Numbered from the stretch's first letter, positions 25,342-33,908 are shown. The stretch is DNA of 64,000 nucleotides from Methylobacterium sp. J-067 (GCF_022829465.1 NZ_JAKSXZ010000133.1:1-64000); one strand, 5' to 3'. Translations and numbers: made by a program. The notes: generated by a model from the letters alone, not told the origin.

Positions 25342-26358
25342 TCAGGGGGTGACGACGATCTTGCCCATCACCTCGCGGTCGCGGATCATCCGCAGGCCCT
25401 CGGCGGCCTGTTCGAGGGGCAGGACCTTGTCGATGGTCGGCTTCAGGGTGCCGGCCTGGATCATGTCCATCAGCGCCGACAGGTTGTCGTCGTAGAAGCT
25501 GTTCGAGCCGATCACCTTCAGCTCGAAGCTCCAGATGTAGCGGAGGTCTTCCTTCGGATCGTGCCCGGCGGTGGCGCCGCAGACGAGGAGCGTGCCGCCC
25601 CGCTTCAGGCACTTCAGCGAGGGCACCCAGGTGTCGCCGCCGGTGAAGTTGATCACCACGTCGACGCCGCCCTCGTAGGTCCGGCGCTGGGGCTTGCCGT
25701 ACTGCTGGATCGCCCATTTCGAGAAGTCGGTCTCGCGGTAGTTCACCACGTGGTCGGCGCCGAGTTCCTTCAGCCGGGCCATCTTGTCCTCGCTGCCGGC
25801 GCAGGCGATCACCTCCGCGCCGAGCTGCTTGGCGAGCATCACGCAACCGGTGCCGACGCCGCCGCTGGCGCCGAGGATCAACACCGTGTCGCCGGCCTTC
25901 ACCGTGTTGTGGGTGATCAGCATGCGGTGGGCCGTGCCGTAGGCCACCGGCAGGGAGGCGGCGTCCGCGTAGCTGACGTCCGGCGGCATCGCGATCAGCT
26001 GGCCGGTCGAGACGCGGCAATACTCGGCCATGCCGCCGTCGAGCATTTCGCCCATCAGGCCCTTGGCCTTGTTGAGCGGGTTGACCAACACCCGGTCGCC
26101 GACCGTCCAGTCCGAGACGCCCTCGCCGAGTTCGACGATCTGCCCGGCCATGTCGAGGCCGATCACCACCGGCATCGGCACCTTGATGCCGGGCATGCCC
26201 TTCACGGTGAACACGTCGTGATAGTTGAACGAGGAGGCGCCGACGCGGATCAGCACCTCCCCCGGACCCGGCACGGGCTTCGGATAGTCGCTCGTGACCT
26301 TGAGCGCATCGATGTCGCCGTGCGCGTCGAGGACGAGGGCCTTCATCGTCTCAGTCAT
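25342..26358 (-). CDS. MDR-family NAD(P)H-dependent oxidoreductase (quinone oxidoreductase-like)
   Basis: A 338-residue medium-chain dehydrogenase/reductase. The Rossmann nucleotide motif is LILGASGGVGTGCV at about 155-168. The catalytic-zinc ligands of alcohol dehydrogenases are absent: the usual Cys position reads SSFNYHDVF and GHE is replaced by GLDMAG. It therefore groups with zinc-free quinone oxidoreductases and enoyl reductases despite the common label 'zinc-binding dehydrogenase'. It lies 31 bases after the ABC binding-protein gene. It probably reduces a C=C or C=O bond of the operon's substrate. Confidence 0.82.
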   Translation of the reverse strand: MTETMKALVLDAHGDIDALKVTSDYPKPVPGPGEVLIRVGASSFNYHDVFTVKGMPGIKVPMPVVIGLDMAGQIVELGEGVSDWTVGDRVLVNPLNKAKGLMGEMLDGGMAEYCRVSTGQLIAMPPDVSYADAASLPVAYGTAHRMLITHNTVKAGDTVLILGASGGVGTGCVMLAKQLGAEVIACAGSEDKMARLKELGADHVVNYRETDFSKWAIQQYGKPQRRTYEGGVDVVINFTGGDTWVPSLKCLKRGGTLLVCGATAGHDPKEDLRYIWSFELKVIGSNSFYDDNLSALMDMIQAGTLKPTIDKVLPLEQAAEGLRMIRDREVMGKIVVTP

Positions 26359-26389
26359 CGTGGGGTGTCCTTTTCCGGTGTGGGGCGGG

Positions 26390-27370
26390 CTACGGGATCG
26401 TCTTCGACCGCGCGTAGGGGCGGGGATCGAGGGCCGTGTCCGGCAGGGTGCCCTGGACGGCGCCGACCGCCTTGAAGACCTCGAACTCCCGCTTCAGCGA
26501 GGCGATGTCCGCCGGCTCCAGGCTCACGGTGTAGATGCTGTCCCAGAGGGCGGCGTAGGCGGTGGCGTCGGGCCCGCTCAGGTTGGCGGAGGCCTGGAGG
26601 ATCCTGGCGACCGCCGGCTTGTCGGCTTGGCCGAAGGCGTAGGCCTTGCGCATCGCGGCCACGACCTTGGCCGGCGCGTCCGGGTTCTGCGCCATCCAGG
26701 CGTTGCGCATCAGCCCGACCCCGAGGATGGGCGGCGCGTCCTGCTTGGTGAGGGTCTTCCATTCCTGGCGGAACGAGCCGATCCGGCGCAGCTTCGCCTC
26801 GGGCAGCAGGGCGATCGTCACCGTGCGCAGGGCGGCGGCGTCGATGTCCTTCTGGACGAGGAATTGCGCGAGGCGCGGGTCGTTGCCGGGGACGCCCTGG
26901 TAGTCGCCCGGCGTGAATTTGTAGTTGGTTTCGAGAATCGCGGAGGTGATCGCCGCCGTGGCGCTCCCGGAGGGCGAGGTGCCGATCTTCTTGCCCTTCA
27001 GGTCCGCCATCGTCTTGATCGGCGAATCCTCGGGCACCACGAAGTCGAGGTCGGCGACCTGCGTCGCCAGCACGATGCTCAGGGGCAGGCCGTCGGCGGT
27101 GACGCTGAGCGAGGTTCCCGCGCTGGCGGCGATGGCGAAGTCGATGGCGCCGGCGGCCATGGCCTTGGTCGGCGCGTTCACATCCGGGAACTTCACGTAT
27201 TCGGGCGTCAGGCCCTCCTTCTCCATGAATTTCCCGGCTTCCAGCACGGCGCCGAAGCCGAGGCTGATCCCCGAACTCCAGTAGCCGATGCGAACGCTCT
27301 CGGCCTGCGCGGGGCCGGATACGTTGAGGGCACAGAGCGCGGCGGCGGCAAGGACACCGATCCGTTTCAA
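26390..27370 (-). CDS. ABC transporter substrate-binding protein, NitT/TauT type
   Basis: A 326-residue periplasmic binding protein. Residues 1-23 form a Sec signal peptide ending AQA. The mature part starts ESVRIGYWSSG and carries the NMT1/SsuA-like pattern: APTKAMAAGAIDFAIA near 67-82, then DLKGKKIGTSPSGSA near 123-138. Related proteins bind taurine, alkanesulfonates, thiamine precursors or aromatic acids. Together with the permease and ATPase genes upstream it forms a complete importer. The ligand is presumably what the downstream enzymes degrade. Confidence 0.85.
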   Translation of the reverse strand: MKRIGVLAAAALCALNVSGPAQAESVRIGYWSSGISLGFGAVLEAGKFMEKEGLTPEYVKFPDVNAPTKAMAAGAIDFAIAASAGTSLSVTADGLPLSIVLATQVADLDFVVPEDSPIKTMADLKGKKIGTSPSGSATAAITSAILETNYKFTPGDYQGVPGNDPRLAQFLVQKDIDAAALRTVTIALLPEAKLRRIGSFRQEWKTLTKQDAPPILGVGLMRNAWMAQNPDAPAKVVAAMRKAYAFGQADKPAVARILQASANLSGPDATAYAALWDSIYTVSLEPADIASLKREFEVFKAVGAVQGTLPDTALDPRPYARSKTIP

Positions 27371-27425
27371 GGGAGTCTCCGTAAGCTTGGGTTGCGAACC
27401 GGCGTTTCCCCGTGCGACGGCGCCA

Positions 27426-28241
27426 TCACGGCTGCGTCGCCTTCTTCCAGACGAACAGCCGCTGTTCCGCGGGCTTGAGGACGAGGGTTTCGAGCCCGAT
27501 CATCAGGGCGACGAGGGTCAGGGTCCACGCGAAGACCTGATCGGTCTGGACGAGGTCCGCCGCCTGCCGCAGGCGGTAGCCGATGCCGCTGCTGGCCCCC
27601 AGCGATTCGGCCACGAGGACCACCCGCGCCCCGAACCCGATGGCCAGCCGCGCGCCCGCGAAGAACGAGGGCAGGATCGTCGGCAGGTAGATCTTGGTCA
27701 GCACCTTGCGGCGCGGCATCCGGAAGGTCCGGGCGAGTTCGAGGTGTTCGGCGCTGACGGTGCGCGTGCCCTGCCAGACATTGGTGAGGATCAGTGGCAT
27801 CGCCGTCATGAACACCACGAAGATCGTGGTCCAGTTCGACAGGCCGAACCAGATCAGCGCGAAGATCGCCCAGATCGCGGAGGAGACGGTGTTCGTCACC
27901 GTCAGGACCGGCTCGAAGAAGCTGCCGAGGCGGCGGCTCGCGCCGAGCAGCAGGCCGAGGGGCAGGCCGACCAACGCCGCGAAGGCGAAGCCCGCGCCGA
28001 TGCGCCCGAGGGTGATGCCGAGATCCCCGGCGAAGCTCGGCGAGGCGACGAGGTGCAGCCACGTGGTCCAGACCCGTGCCGGGCTCGGCAGCACGAAGGA
28101 GGGCGCGCGCAGGGAGGCGACCTGCCATACGGCCAGCGCCAGGCCGATGAGGGCGAGCCGCTGCAGGACGATCCCCGTGCGGCGGCCGGCGCCCGAGGGG
28201 CGCGTCCGCGGGACGAGGCGGGGAGGGGTCCGCACTAGCAT
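27426..28241 (-). CDS. ABC transporter permease, NitT/TauT type
   Basis: A 271-residue inner-membrane permease with about six membrane segments. The cytoplasmic EAA-like loop that contacts the ATPase lies near residues 165-190 (LARTFRMPRRKVLTKIYLP). A basic N-terminus (VPRTRPSGAGRR) stays inside. Its start overlaps the ATPase stop by seven bases. It belongs to the same BPD-type family as SsuC/TauC permeases. Confidence 0.87.
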   Translation of the reverse strand: MLVRTPPRLVPRTRPSGAGRRTGIVLQRLALIGLALAVWQVASLRAPSFVLPSPARVWTTWLHLVASPSFAGDLGITLGRIGAGFAFAALVGLPLGLLLGASRRLGSFFEPVLTVTNTVSSAIWAIFALIWFGLSNWTTIFVVFMTAMPLILTNVWQGTRTVSAEHLELARTFRMPRRKVLTKIYLPTILPSFFAGARLAIGFGARVVLVAESLGASSGIGYRLRQAADLVQTDQVFAWTLTLVALMIGLETLVLKPAEQRLFVWKKATQP

Positions 28242-29002
28242 GTGGCCCTCGCGCCCGAGAGGCCGATCCGCAGGCGGCGGACCTCCTCGGCCACCTCCGG
28301 GGAGAGGGGATCGCGGGGATAGGGCAGGGCGATGTCGCGGACCTCGCCGATCCGGCCGGGGCGCGGCTGCAGGACGATCACGCGGCTCGCCAGCACCACG
28401 GCCTCCTCCACGTCGTGCGTGACGAAGACCAGGGTCATGGCCCGCAGGGCGGCGATGCGCAGCAATTCGCCGTGCATCTGCGCGCGGATCTCCGGGTCGA
28501 GCTTCGAGAAGGGCTCGTCGAGGAGGAGGATCCGGGGTTCGGTGACGAGGCTGCGCGCCAGGGCCACGCGGCTGCGCATGCCGCCCGACAGCTCGTGGGG
28601 GTAGGCATCCCGAAACCCGTCGAGGCCGACGAGGCGCAGGGTCTCGTCGACCCGCCGCCGCCGCTCCTCCCGCCCCATGCCGCCGGCTTCGAGCCCGAAG
28701 GCGACGTTCTGCGCCGCCGTCCGCCAGGGGAGCAGCCTGTCCTCCTGGAACATGTAGGTCATGGCCCGCCAGTCGCGGAAGGCGTGCGAGGGGATCCCGT
28801 CGAGCAGGACCGCGCCCTCGTCGGGCTCGATCAACCCGGCGATCATGTTGAGCAGGGTGCTCTTGCCGCAGCCGGAGGCGCCGAGGAGGGCGACGATGGC
28901 GTGCTGTGGGATCGCGATGTCGATGGCGTCGAGCACGTGGAGCGGCGCGCCCTCGCGCCGGTCGAACCACTTGCTGACGTGGTCGAGCTGGACGGCGTTC
29001 AT
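28235..29002 (-). CDS. ABC transporter ATP-binding protein, NitT/TauT type
   Basis: A 255-residue ATPase. Walker A is GASGCGKST at 41-49; the Q-loop lies in YMFQED; the ABC signature is LSGGM; Walker B is ILLLDEPFSKLD; and the switch histidine lies in VFVTHD. It powers import with the neighbouring permease and binding protein. The ATG overlaps the stop of the upstream GntR regulator gene by four bases. Confidence 0.9.
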   Translation of the reverse strand: MNAVQLDHVSKWFDRREGAPLHVLDAIDIAIPQHAIVALLGASGCGKSTLLNMIAGLIEPDEGAVLLDGIPSHAFRDWRAMTYMFQEDRLLPWRTAAQNVAFGLEAGGMGREERRRRVDETLRLVGLDGFRDAYPHELSGGMRSRVALARSLVTEPRILLLDEPFSKLDPEIRAQMHGELLRIAALRAMTLVFVTHDVEEAVVLASRVIVLQPRPGRIGEVRDIALPYPRDPLSPEVAEEVRRLRIGLSGARATC

Positions 29003-29760
29003 CGCTCGCCTCCCTCGGCCTGGGACGCGCTCCGGGGCGGGATGACCGCCGTGTCGCGCAGGCTCGCGATGACCTTCTCCATGGTCATCTCGCGGAAGGT
29101 CTCCACATGGCGGCGGGCCACGAGCGCGGCGCTCTCGGCGTCGCCCGCCGTGAGGTGCTCGATCATCGCCGTGTGGTCGTTCTCGATGTTCGGCCGCACG
29201 CCCTGCACGCCGAAGCCCAGGGCGACGAGGCGCGTCATTTCGTCGAGGAGGCCGGACAGCGTCCGGTACAGGCGCCCGTTCCCCGCCGCCGCCGCGATCG
29301 CCATGTGGAAGCTGCGGTTGGCTTCGAGGAAGAAGTCGATCTGGTTGCCGACATCCACCGTGATCCGGCGGCGGCAGGCCTGTTCCAGCCGTTCCAATTG
29401 CGCCCGGTTCACCCGGCCGGCGGCGCCCCGCGCGGCGAGGGGTTCGAGCTCCATCCTGAGGGCGAAGACCTCATCGACGTCCTTCACGGTGACGGGGCTG
29501 ACCCGGTAGCCGTGCCGGGGCATCGAGCTGACGAACCCTTCCTGCGCGAGCCGCTGGAGGGCGATGCGGCAGCTCGCCTTCCCGATCTCGAACCGCTCCA
29601 TCACCTCGGCCTCGGTGAAGCGGGTGCCGGGGAGCAGGCGGCAGGAGACGATCTCCCGCCGCATCAGGTCGTAGGCCTGGTTGGCCTTGCGCGTCGCGTC
29701 CGGGACGGAGAGCACGCCGGCCGGCCGGCCGCCCCGTCTGGTTTCCTCGTCGCTCGTCAT
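28999..29760 (-). CDS. GntR family regulator, FCD subfamily
   Basis: A 253-residue regulator. The winged helix is at about 28-95 (AEVMERFEIGKASCRIALQRL), and the C-terminal FCD domain at about 105-235 contains metal-ligand-type residues in NRSFHMAIA and ending RRHVETF. It is the promoter-proximal gene of the nine-gene operon and overlaps the next start by four bases, so it is probably an autoregulator that responds to the imported acid. A 14-base palindrome lies 29 bases upstream of its start. Confidence 0.85.
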   Translation of the reverse strand: MTSDEETRRGGRPAGVLSVPDATRKANQAYDLMRREIVSCRLLPGTRFTEAEVMERFEIGKASCRIALQRLAQEGFVSSMPRHGYRVSPVTVKDVDEVFALRMELEPLAARGAAGRVNRAQLERLEQACRRRITVDVGNQIDFFLEANRSFHMAIAAAAGNGRLYRTLSGLLDEMTRLVALGFGVQGVRPNIENDHTAMIEHLTAGDAESAALVARRHVETFREMTMEKVIASLRDTAVIPPRSASQAEGGER

Positions 29761-30114
29761 GGCACCTCGCCATCGCGCTTGAGTTTCCCACAGCGTGCTG
29801 TGAGCGGCTCACCAATTGCAGATCGCGTGCCAACACCGGCCCGGGAGGCCGTTTTCACGATGGAACGCAGGCCAAGGGACGGATGCCCGACCGGAGTAAC
29901 CAGAGACGGTCAGCCTCACGGCTTGATCATCTCAGCCCATTTGGTGAGCATCCCATGGCTCATTTATGCGCAAGAGCCACGATGTCTGTAAATAGAATCA
30001 GAATTCCAATTCGCGGAGATCGTGAGGACGATACGTCTTCATCATGCCGGCGCCGCAGAACAACCTCGCTGCGGCGGCGGATCGAACGGGCGATGCTGGG
30101 CGGAGCACGGGACA
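29761..30114. other. Divergent promoter region of gntR and the Lrp-type gene
   Basis: About 354 bases separate two divergent regulator genes. Besides the palindrome next to gntR, the part around 29960-30020 is richer in A and T and may hold the promoter of the Lrp-type gene. I see no gene or RNA here. Confidence 0.45.
29789..29802. promoter_or_regulatory. Candidate GntR operator
   Basis: CACAGC-GT-GCTGTG is a perfect inverted repeat of six-base arms around two bases, 29 bases upstream of the gntR start. Site size and position fit a GntR/FCD autoregulatory operator. Binding is inferred. Confidence 0.5.
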
Positions 30115-30576
30115 ATGGATGAGATCGACCGGAAGATTCTCGACGTGCTTCAGGTCGATGCGACGCTGCCGGTGGCGACGATCGCCGAGCGGGTCGGCTT
30201 GAGCGCGGCCCCGTGCTGGCGGCGCATCCGCCGGCTGGAGGAGAGCGGCGTCATCACCCGCCGGGTGGCGCTCGTGGACCGCCGCAAGGTCAACGTGCCG
30301 ATCACGGTCTTCGTCGCGGTGAAGGCGCCCCGGCATACGGCCGAATGGTCGGCGGCGTTCCGCAGGACGGTGGACGACTTTCCGGAGATCGTCGGCGCGT
30401 GGCGCCTCACCGGGGAGATCGACTATCTCCTGCGCATCGTCGTGCCGGATATCGAGACCTACGACACCGTGTACCAGCGCCTGACCGCGCGGCTCGAATT
30501 CTCGAACCTCTCCGCCTCCATCGCGATGGAGGAGATGAAGTACACGACGGCCGTGCCGACGATCTACATGGCGTGA
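30115..30576 (+). CDS. Lrp/AsnC family transcriptional regulator
   Basis: A 153-residue regulator. The AsnC-type helix-turn-helix is at about 4-60 (IAERVGLSAAPCWRRIRRLE), and the RAM ligand domain at about 65-150 carries the GEIDYLLRIVVPDIETYD signature. I chose the ATG at 30115, preceded by GGAGCACGGGACA, rather than an upstream extension in non-family sequence. It is convergent with a cysteine dioxygenase-like gene eight bases away. Lrp-type proteins often sense amino acids, which fits that neighbour. Confidence 0.87.
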   Translation: MDEIDRKILDVLQVDATLPVATIAERVGLSAAPCWRRIRRLEESGVITRRVALVDRRKVNVPITVFVAVKAPRHTAEWSAAFRRTVDDFPEIVGAWRLTGEIDYLLRIVVPDIETYDTVYQRLTARLEFSNLSASIAMEEMKYTTAVPTIYMA

Positions 30577-30584
30577 GGGGCGGC

Positions 30585-31103
30585 TCAGCCGGCGACGATG
30601 CGGTATTCGCGCTCGATCGAGGAGGCGCGGATTTCGGGATCGAAGCCGTAGACGTGGATCGAGATCGCCTCGTCCGGCCCGGCATTGACCATCTGGTGCA
30701 GGTTCGGTCCGCTCGGCATCATGCAGGCGACGGAACCGGGCTCACGGAGGGCCTCGCCGGTGGCGACGGCGTCGGTCTCGTTGAGGGCGCGGAACCAGAC
30801 CTCCCGCAGGGCACCGCTCCAGACGCCGAAGCAGCAGGAGCAGTGGTGGTCATGCACCGAGGTCCTTGAACCGGGGCTCCAGGTGATCGCCCAGACGCTG
30901 ATCCCGTTCTCGCCGAGCAACAGGGTGCGCGCGTAGCCGCCGGGCTTCCGCTGAAGGGTGATCCCGGCGAGGAGGTCGTCCCGCGCCATCAGGTCTTCCA
31001 GAGTCCTGCGCGCGAGACGGAGATAGTCGGAGGAGGAAGTGCCGGCGCCCCTGGCCAGGGCGGTCAGGCAAGCCTTGCGCGGGTCGGCAACCGGGGTGAG
31101 CAT
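30585..31103 (-). CDS. Cysteine dioxygenase-like cupin
   Basis: A 172-residue type I cysteine dioxygenase/thiol dioxygenase homologue. The iron-binding motif is HDHHCSCC with His84 and His86, and a third His136 lies in NLHQMVN. Tyr152 (HVYGF) fits the conserved active-site tyrosine. Such enzymes oxidise cysteine or 3-mercaptopropionate to the sulfinate with O2 and Fe(II). The two extra cysteines in the motif (Cys90, Cys91) are unusual. No leader, so cytoplasmic. It faces an Lrp-type regulator gene end to end. Confidence 0.82.
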   Translation of the reverse strand: MLTPVADPRKACLTALARGAGTSSSDYLRLARRTLEDLMARDDLLAGITLQRKPGGYARTLLLGENGISVWAITWSPGSRTSVHDHHCSCCFGVWSGALREVWFRALNETDAVATGEALREPGSVACMMPSGPNLHQMVNAGPDEAISIHVYGFDPEIRASSIEREYRIVAG

Positions 31104-31285
31104 GGCGATCTCCTGTGTGCTGCGAAAAGTCTATTCGCGCAGCCGCACAAATCGCTCTCAATTTCCGATGGCATGACGGGCAAAGACGGCGGTGCCGTTT
31201 CACGAAACCACGGCTTCGTGAAATCTCATTTCGCCGAGCCCGTCGTGCCGGCCCGCGAGGATGACGCTCGGGCGTCGGGCTTTGA

Positions 31286-31564
31286 TCAGATGTTCTCGCG
31301 GGCCGCCTGTTCGGAGCAGGCCTTCGCCACCTCGGAGATCGGCAGGCTCCCGTGGCCGGTCGTCCTCGACGTGTCGTCGAGGCAGGAGCGCACGCGCTCC
31401 CGGGCCGCATCCCCGCCGCTCGCCGCGTCCAGCTTGCCCAGAAGGGCCTCCTTGTCCGCAGCGGAGGCCGCCGCCCAATCCTGCATCGAATCCCCCCCGC
31501 TCAGCGCGAGGGCGGGCGTCGCCATCAGGGCGAGGGTGAACAGGCCGGTGGAAAGAATGCGCAT
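31286..31564 (-). CDS. Small exported protein (92 aa)
   Basis: I do not recognise the family. Residues 1-20 form a signal peptide (MRILSTGLFTLALMATPALA). The mature part is helical and polar, with two cysteines (SCLDD and KACSEQ) that could form a disulfide in the periplasm. I chose the ATG at 31564 because the leader starts there; the frame extends to 31627 upstream. It stands alone on the minus strand, divergent from the permease gene. Confidence 0.6.
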   Translation of the reverse strand: MRILSTGLFTLALMATPALALSGGDSMQDWAAASAADKEALLGKLDAASGGDAARERVRSCLDDTSRTTGHGSLPISEVAKACSEQAARENI

Positions 31565-31811
31565 GGCGTGAGCCTCGGACGACGAAGGATCGGCGCCGGC
31601 TGGCCGAGAACGGAAGCCGGCCAGCAAACAGGCCTGCGGAGGGAACTAGGTCCGCAGGCGCCTTCGCAGATTGCCGGAGGCTTGGGGCAAAAACGCACAG
31701 CGCCTCGCCGCCCTCCCATGCTGGGGGCCAATCGGCCATTCGTCGCACGGAGGGCCGTCGGTCGAACCCGGCCCGCGATCACCGGTTGCCGCGTGAGGAG
31801 AGGGGACCGCG

Positions 31812-33113
31812 ATGGCGTGTCAGCCCGAGGGCGTGAAGACGCCGGCGGCCACGGCCCTCGTGGTCGCCGACATGATCGGCGTCGGAGTGTTCACCAGCCT
31901 CGGGTTCCAGGTGACGGATGTCCCGTCCGGATTCGGGCTGCTGTTGCTGTGGGGCGTCGGCGGGCTCGTCGCGCTCTGCGGGGCGTTCAGCTACGCCGAG
32001 TTGGCGACGATGTTTCCCCGCTCCAGCGGCGAGTACAATTTTCTCACCCGCGCCTACGGCCCGGCCCTCGGTTTCATGGCGGGCTGGCTCTCGGCCACCG
32101 TCGGCTTCGCGACCCCCGTGGCGCTGGCCGCGATGGCGTTCGGCCAATACGCGAAGGCCTTCCACCCGGCTGCCCTGCCGCTCCCCCTCGGGCTGGCGGT
32201 CATCTGGGCCGTCACCGCCATCCGCCTGACGGGCGGGCGCTTCGGGGAGGCGTTCCAGACCGGCGCGACGCTGCTGAAGCTGCTGCTCATCGTGGCCTTC
32301 ATCGGCGCCGGCTTCGCTGCGGACGGCGGGGCGCCGGTCAGCTTCTCGCCGCGCGCGTTCGATCCGGCGCAGGTCTTCACCGCCGGCTTCGCCGTTAGCC
32401 TCGTCTTCGTGATGTACGCCTATTCGGGCTGGAACGCCGCGACCTACATCGCGGGCGATCTGGCCGACCCGTCCTATACGCTGCCGAGGGCCCTGTTCCT
32501 CGGGACGGTCCTCGTGATCGGGCTCTACGTCGCGCTGAATGCGGTGTTCCTCCGCACCACCCCGCTGCCCGAACTCGCCGGGCAGATCGACGTCGCGATG
32601 ATCAGCGGGCGGCATGTCTTCGGCGCCGAGGGCGGCCGGGTCGTCGGCGCGGTGATCTGCGTCGGCCTGATCCCGACGATCGGCGCGATGATGTGGATCG
32701 GCCCCAGCGTGACGGTCACGATGGGCGAGGATGTGCGGCTGTTGCGCGCCTTCGCCCGCCGCACCCGCCACGGCGTGCCCGCGCGCGCGGTCCTCCTCCA
32801 ATGCGGCGTGGCGAGCCTCCTGCTGCTGACGCAGAGCTACGCGGCGGTTCTGGAGTTCATCCAGTTCGGCCTCATCCTGTGTTCGTTCCTCGCGGTGCTC
32901 GGCCTGATCAAGCTGCGGATCACGCGGCCCGACCTGCCACGGCCCTATCGCGCCTGGGGCTATCCCGTCACGCCGCTGGTCTTCCTCGGCGTGACCGCGT
33001 TCATGCTGGCCTACCTCGTCACCGCGCGGCCGATCCAATCGCTCGGTGGCCTCGCCGTGATGCTCCTCGGCCTGGCGCTGTACGGCGTCTCCCGCCGCGC
33101 CGGGCGGCGGTGA
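31812..33113 (+). CDS. APC-superfamily amino-acid permease
   Basis: A 433-residue inner-membrane transporter with about 12 hydrophobic spans. The first span carries the APC unwound-helix motif (VVADMIGVGVFTSLGF, about 17-32). The segment YAYSGWNAATYIAGDLADP (about 202-220) is the sixth-helix signature. It probably imports an amino acid or related amine with protons or by exchange. The substrate is unknown. It is convergent with the methyltransferase gene, four bases apart. Confidence 0.85.
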   Translation: MACQPEGVKTPAATALVVADMIGVGVFTSLGFQVTDVPSGFGLLLLWGVGGLVALCGAFSYAELATMFPRSSGEYNFLTRAYGPALGFMAGWLSATVGFATPVALAAMAFGQYAKAFHPAALPLPLGLAVIWAVTAIRLTGGRFGEAFQTGATLLKLLLIVAFIGAGFAADGGAPVSFSPRAFDPAQVFTAGFAVSLVFVMYAYSGWNAATYIAGDLADPSYTLPRALFLGTVLVIGLYVALNAVFLRTTPLPELAGQIDVAMISGRHVFGAEGGRVVGAVICVGLIPTIGAMMWIGPSVTVTMGEDVRLLRAFARRTRHGVPARAVLLQCGVASLLLLTQSYAAVLEFIQFGLILCSFLAVLGLIKLRITRPDLPRPYRAWGYPVTPLVFLGVTAFMLAYLVTARPIQSLGGLAVMLLGLALYGVSRRAGRR

Positions 33114-33117
33114 TCGA

Positions 33118-33816
33118 TCAGGCGGGCTTCGTCACCCGCAGCACGTCGAGGCGGTACTCGGCGGTTCGCGATTGCGTCAGGACCCGCGCGAAGCCGCGTG
33201 CGCCCGCGATGAAGCCCTCCGCCGCGTCGTCGCCGGACAGCGGGTAATGGGTGATGCCGAGCCAATGGACCAGCACGATGTCCGCCTCGGGCAGGACTGC
33301 GCCCTCGACCCGTGCGACCAGCCGGGCGAGGTCGGGGCGGTCGAGATAGTAGGCCACCTCCGAGATCACGATGAGGTCGAAGCGCCCGTCCGGCCATGTG
33401 CCCGGGACGGTGGCGAGGCTGAAATGCGCGTTCGGGCAATCGGCACAGCGCGCCCGCGCCTCCGCCAGCACCGAGGGCACCACGTCGAGCCCGATCAGCG
33501 CATCGCAGCGCGGGCAGAGCTCGTGGGTGAACACGCCGATGGAGCAGCCGACATCCAGGGCGGACGTGTAGTGGGGGCGCGGCAGGGCCTTGAGCGTGGC
33601 CGCGTATTTGGCGCGCTCGTACGGGCTCGTGGCGAACTTCCACGGGTCCGACTCGGTGGCGTACATGCCCTTGAAGTAATCGGGATCGAGGGTGGTCGGC
33701 CGCCGACCGGTCGGCGCCTCGCCTGCGGCGCCGCGTATCCCCAGCAGGGTGCCGGTGGCGGCCACGCTTCCGGACTGAAGCAGGAAGCGCCGTGAGACGG
33801 GTCCGCGGTCACGCAC
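33118..33816 (-). CDS. SAM-dependent methyltransferase (NodS-like) with Tat-like leader
   Basis: A 232-residue class I methyltransferase related to the NodS family. Motif I is ALDVGCSIGVFT, the acidic residue follows in IGLDVVP, and YERAKYAATL upstream matches NodS-like N-termini. The first 35 residues are odd: VSRRFLLQSGSVAATGTLLG has the twin-arginine and hydrophobic pattern of a Tat signal, then a GAAGEAP linker. I chose the GTG at 33816, with GGGGGTG just upstream; a TTG at 33840 is the alternative. Its substrate is unknown. An exported methyltransferase would be surprising because SAM is cytoplasmic. Confidence 0.7.
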   Translation of the reverse strand: MRDRGPVSRRFLLQSGSVAATGTLLGIRGAAGEAPTGRRPTTLDPDYFKGMYATESDPWKFATSPYERAKYAATLKALPRPHYTSALDVGCSIGVFTHELCPRCDALIGLDVVPSVLAEARARCADCPNAHFSLATVPGTWPDGRFDLIVISEVAYYLDRPDLARLVARVEGAVLPEADIVLVHWLGITHYPLSGDDAAEGFIAGARGFARVLTQSRTAEYRLDVLRVTKPA

Positions 33817-33874
33817 GAGACACCCCCACGATACACCCAATGGCGCCAGTCACCGTCCGAGGGGAACCCCAGGT

Positions 33875-33902
33875 GAGGGGGGCGGTTCCTGCCGCCCCCC
33901 TC
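33875..33902. terminator. Strong hairpin downstream of msrA
   Basis: GAGGGGGGCGG and CCGCCCCCCTC form a perfect 11-base stem around a six-base loop, six bases beyond the msrA stop. There is no T-tract, but the stem is strong enough to stop or protect transcripts. It also overlaps a promoter-like pair for the methyltransferase. Confidence 0.5.
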
Positions 33903-33908
33903 GACGCC

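Noticed and set aside
29789..29802. Palindrome considered as a transcription terminator
   Set aside because: It lies upstream of gntR on the promoter side with no T-tract, so an operator is more likely.
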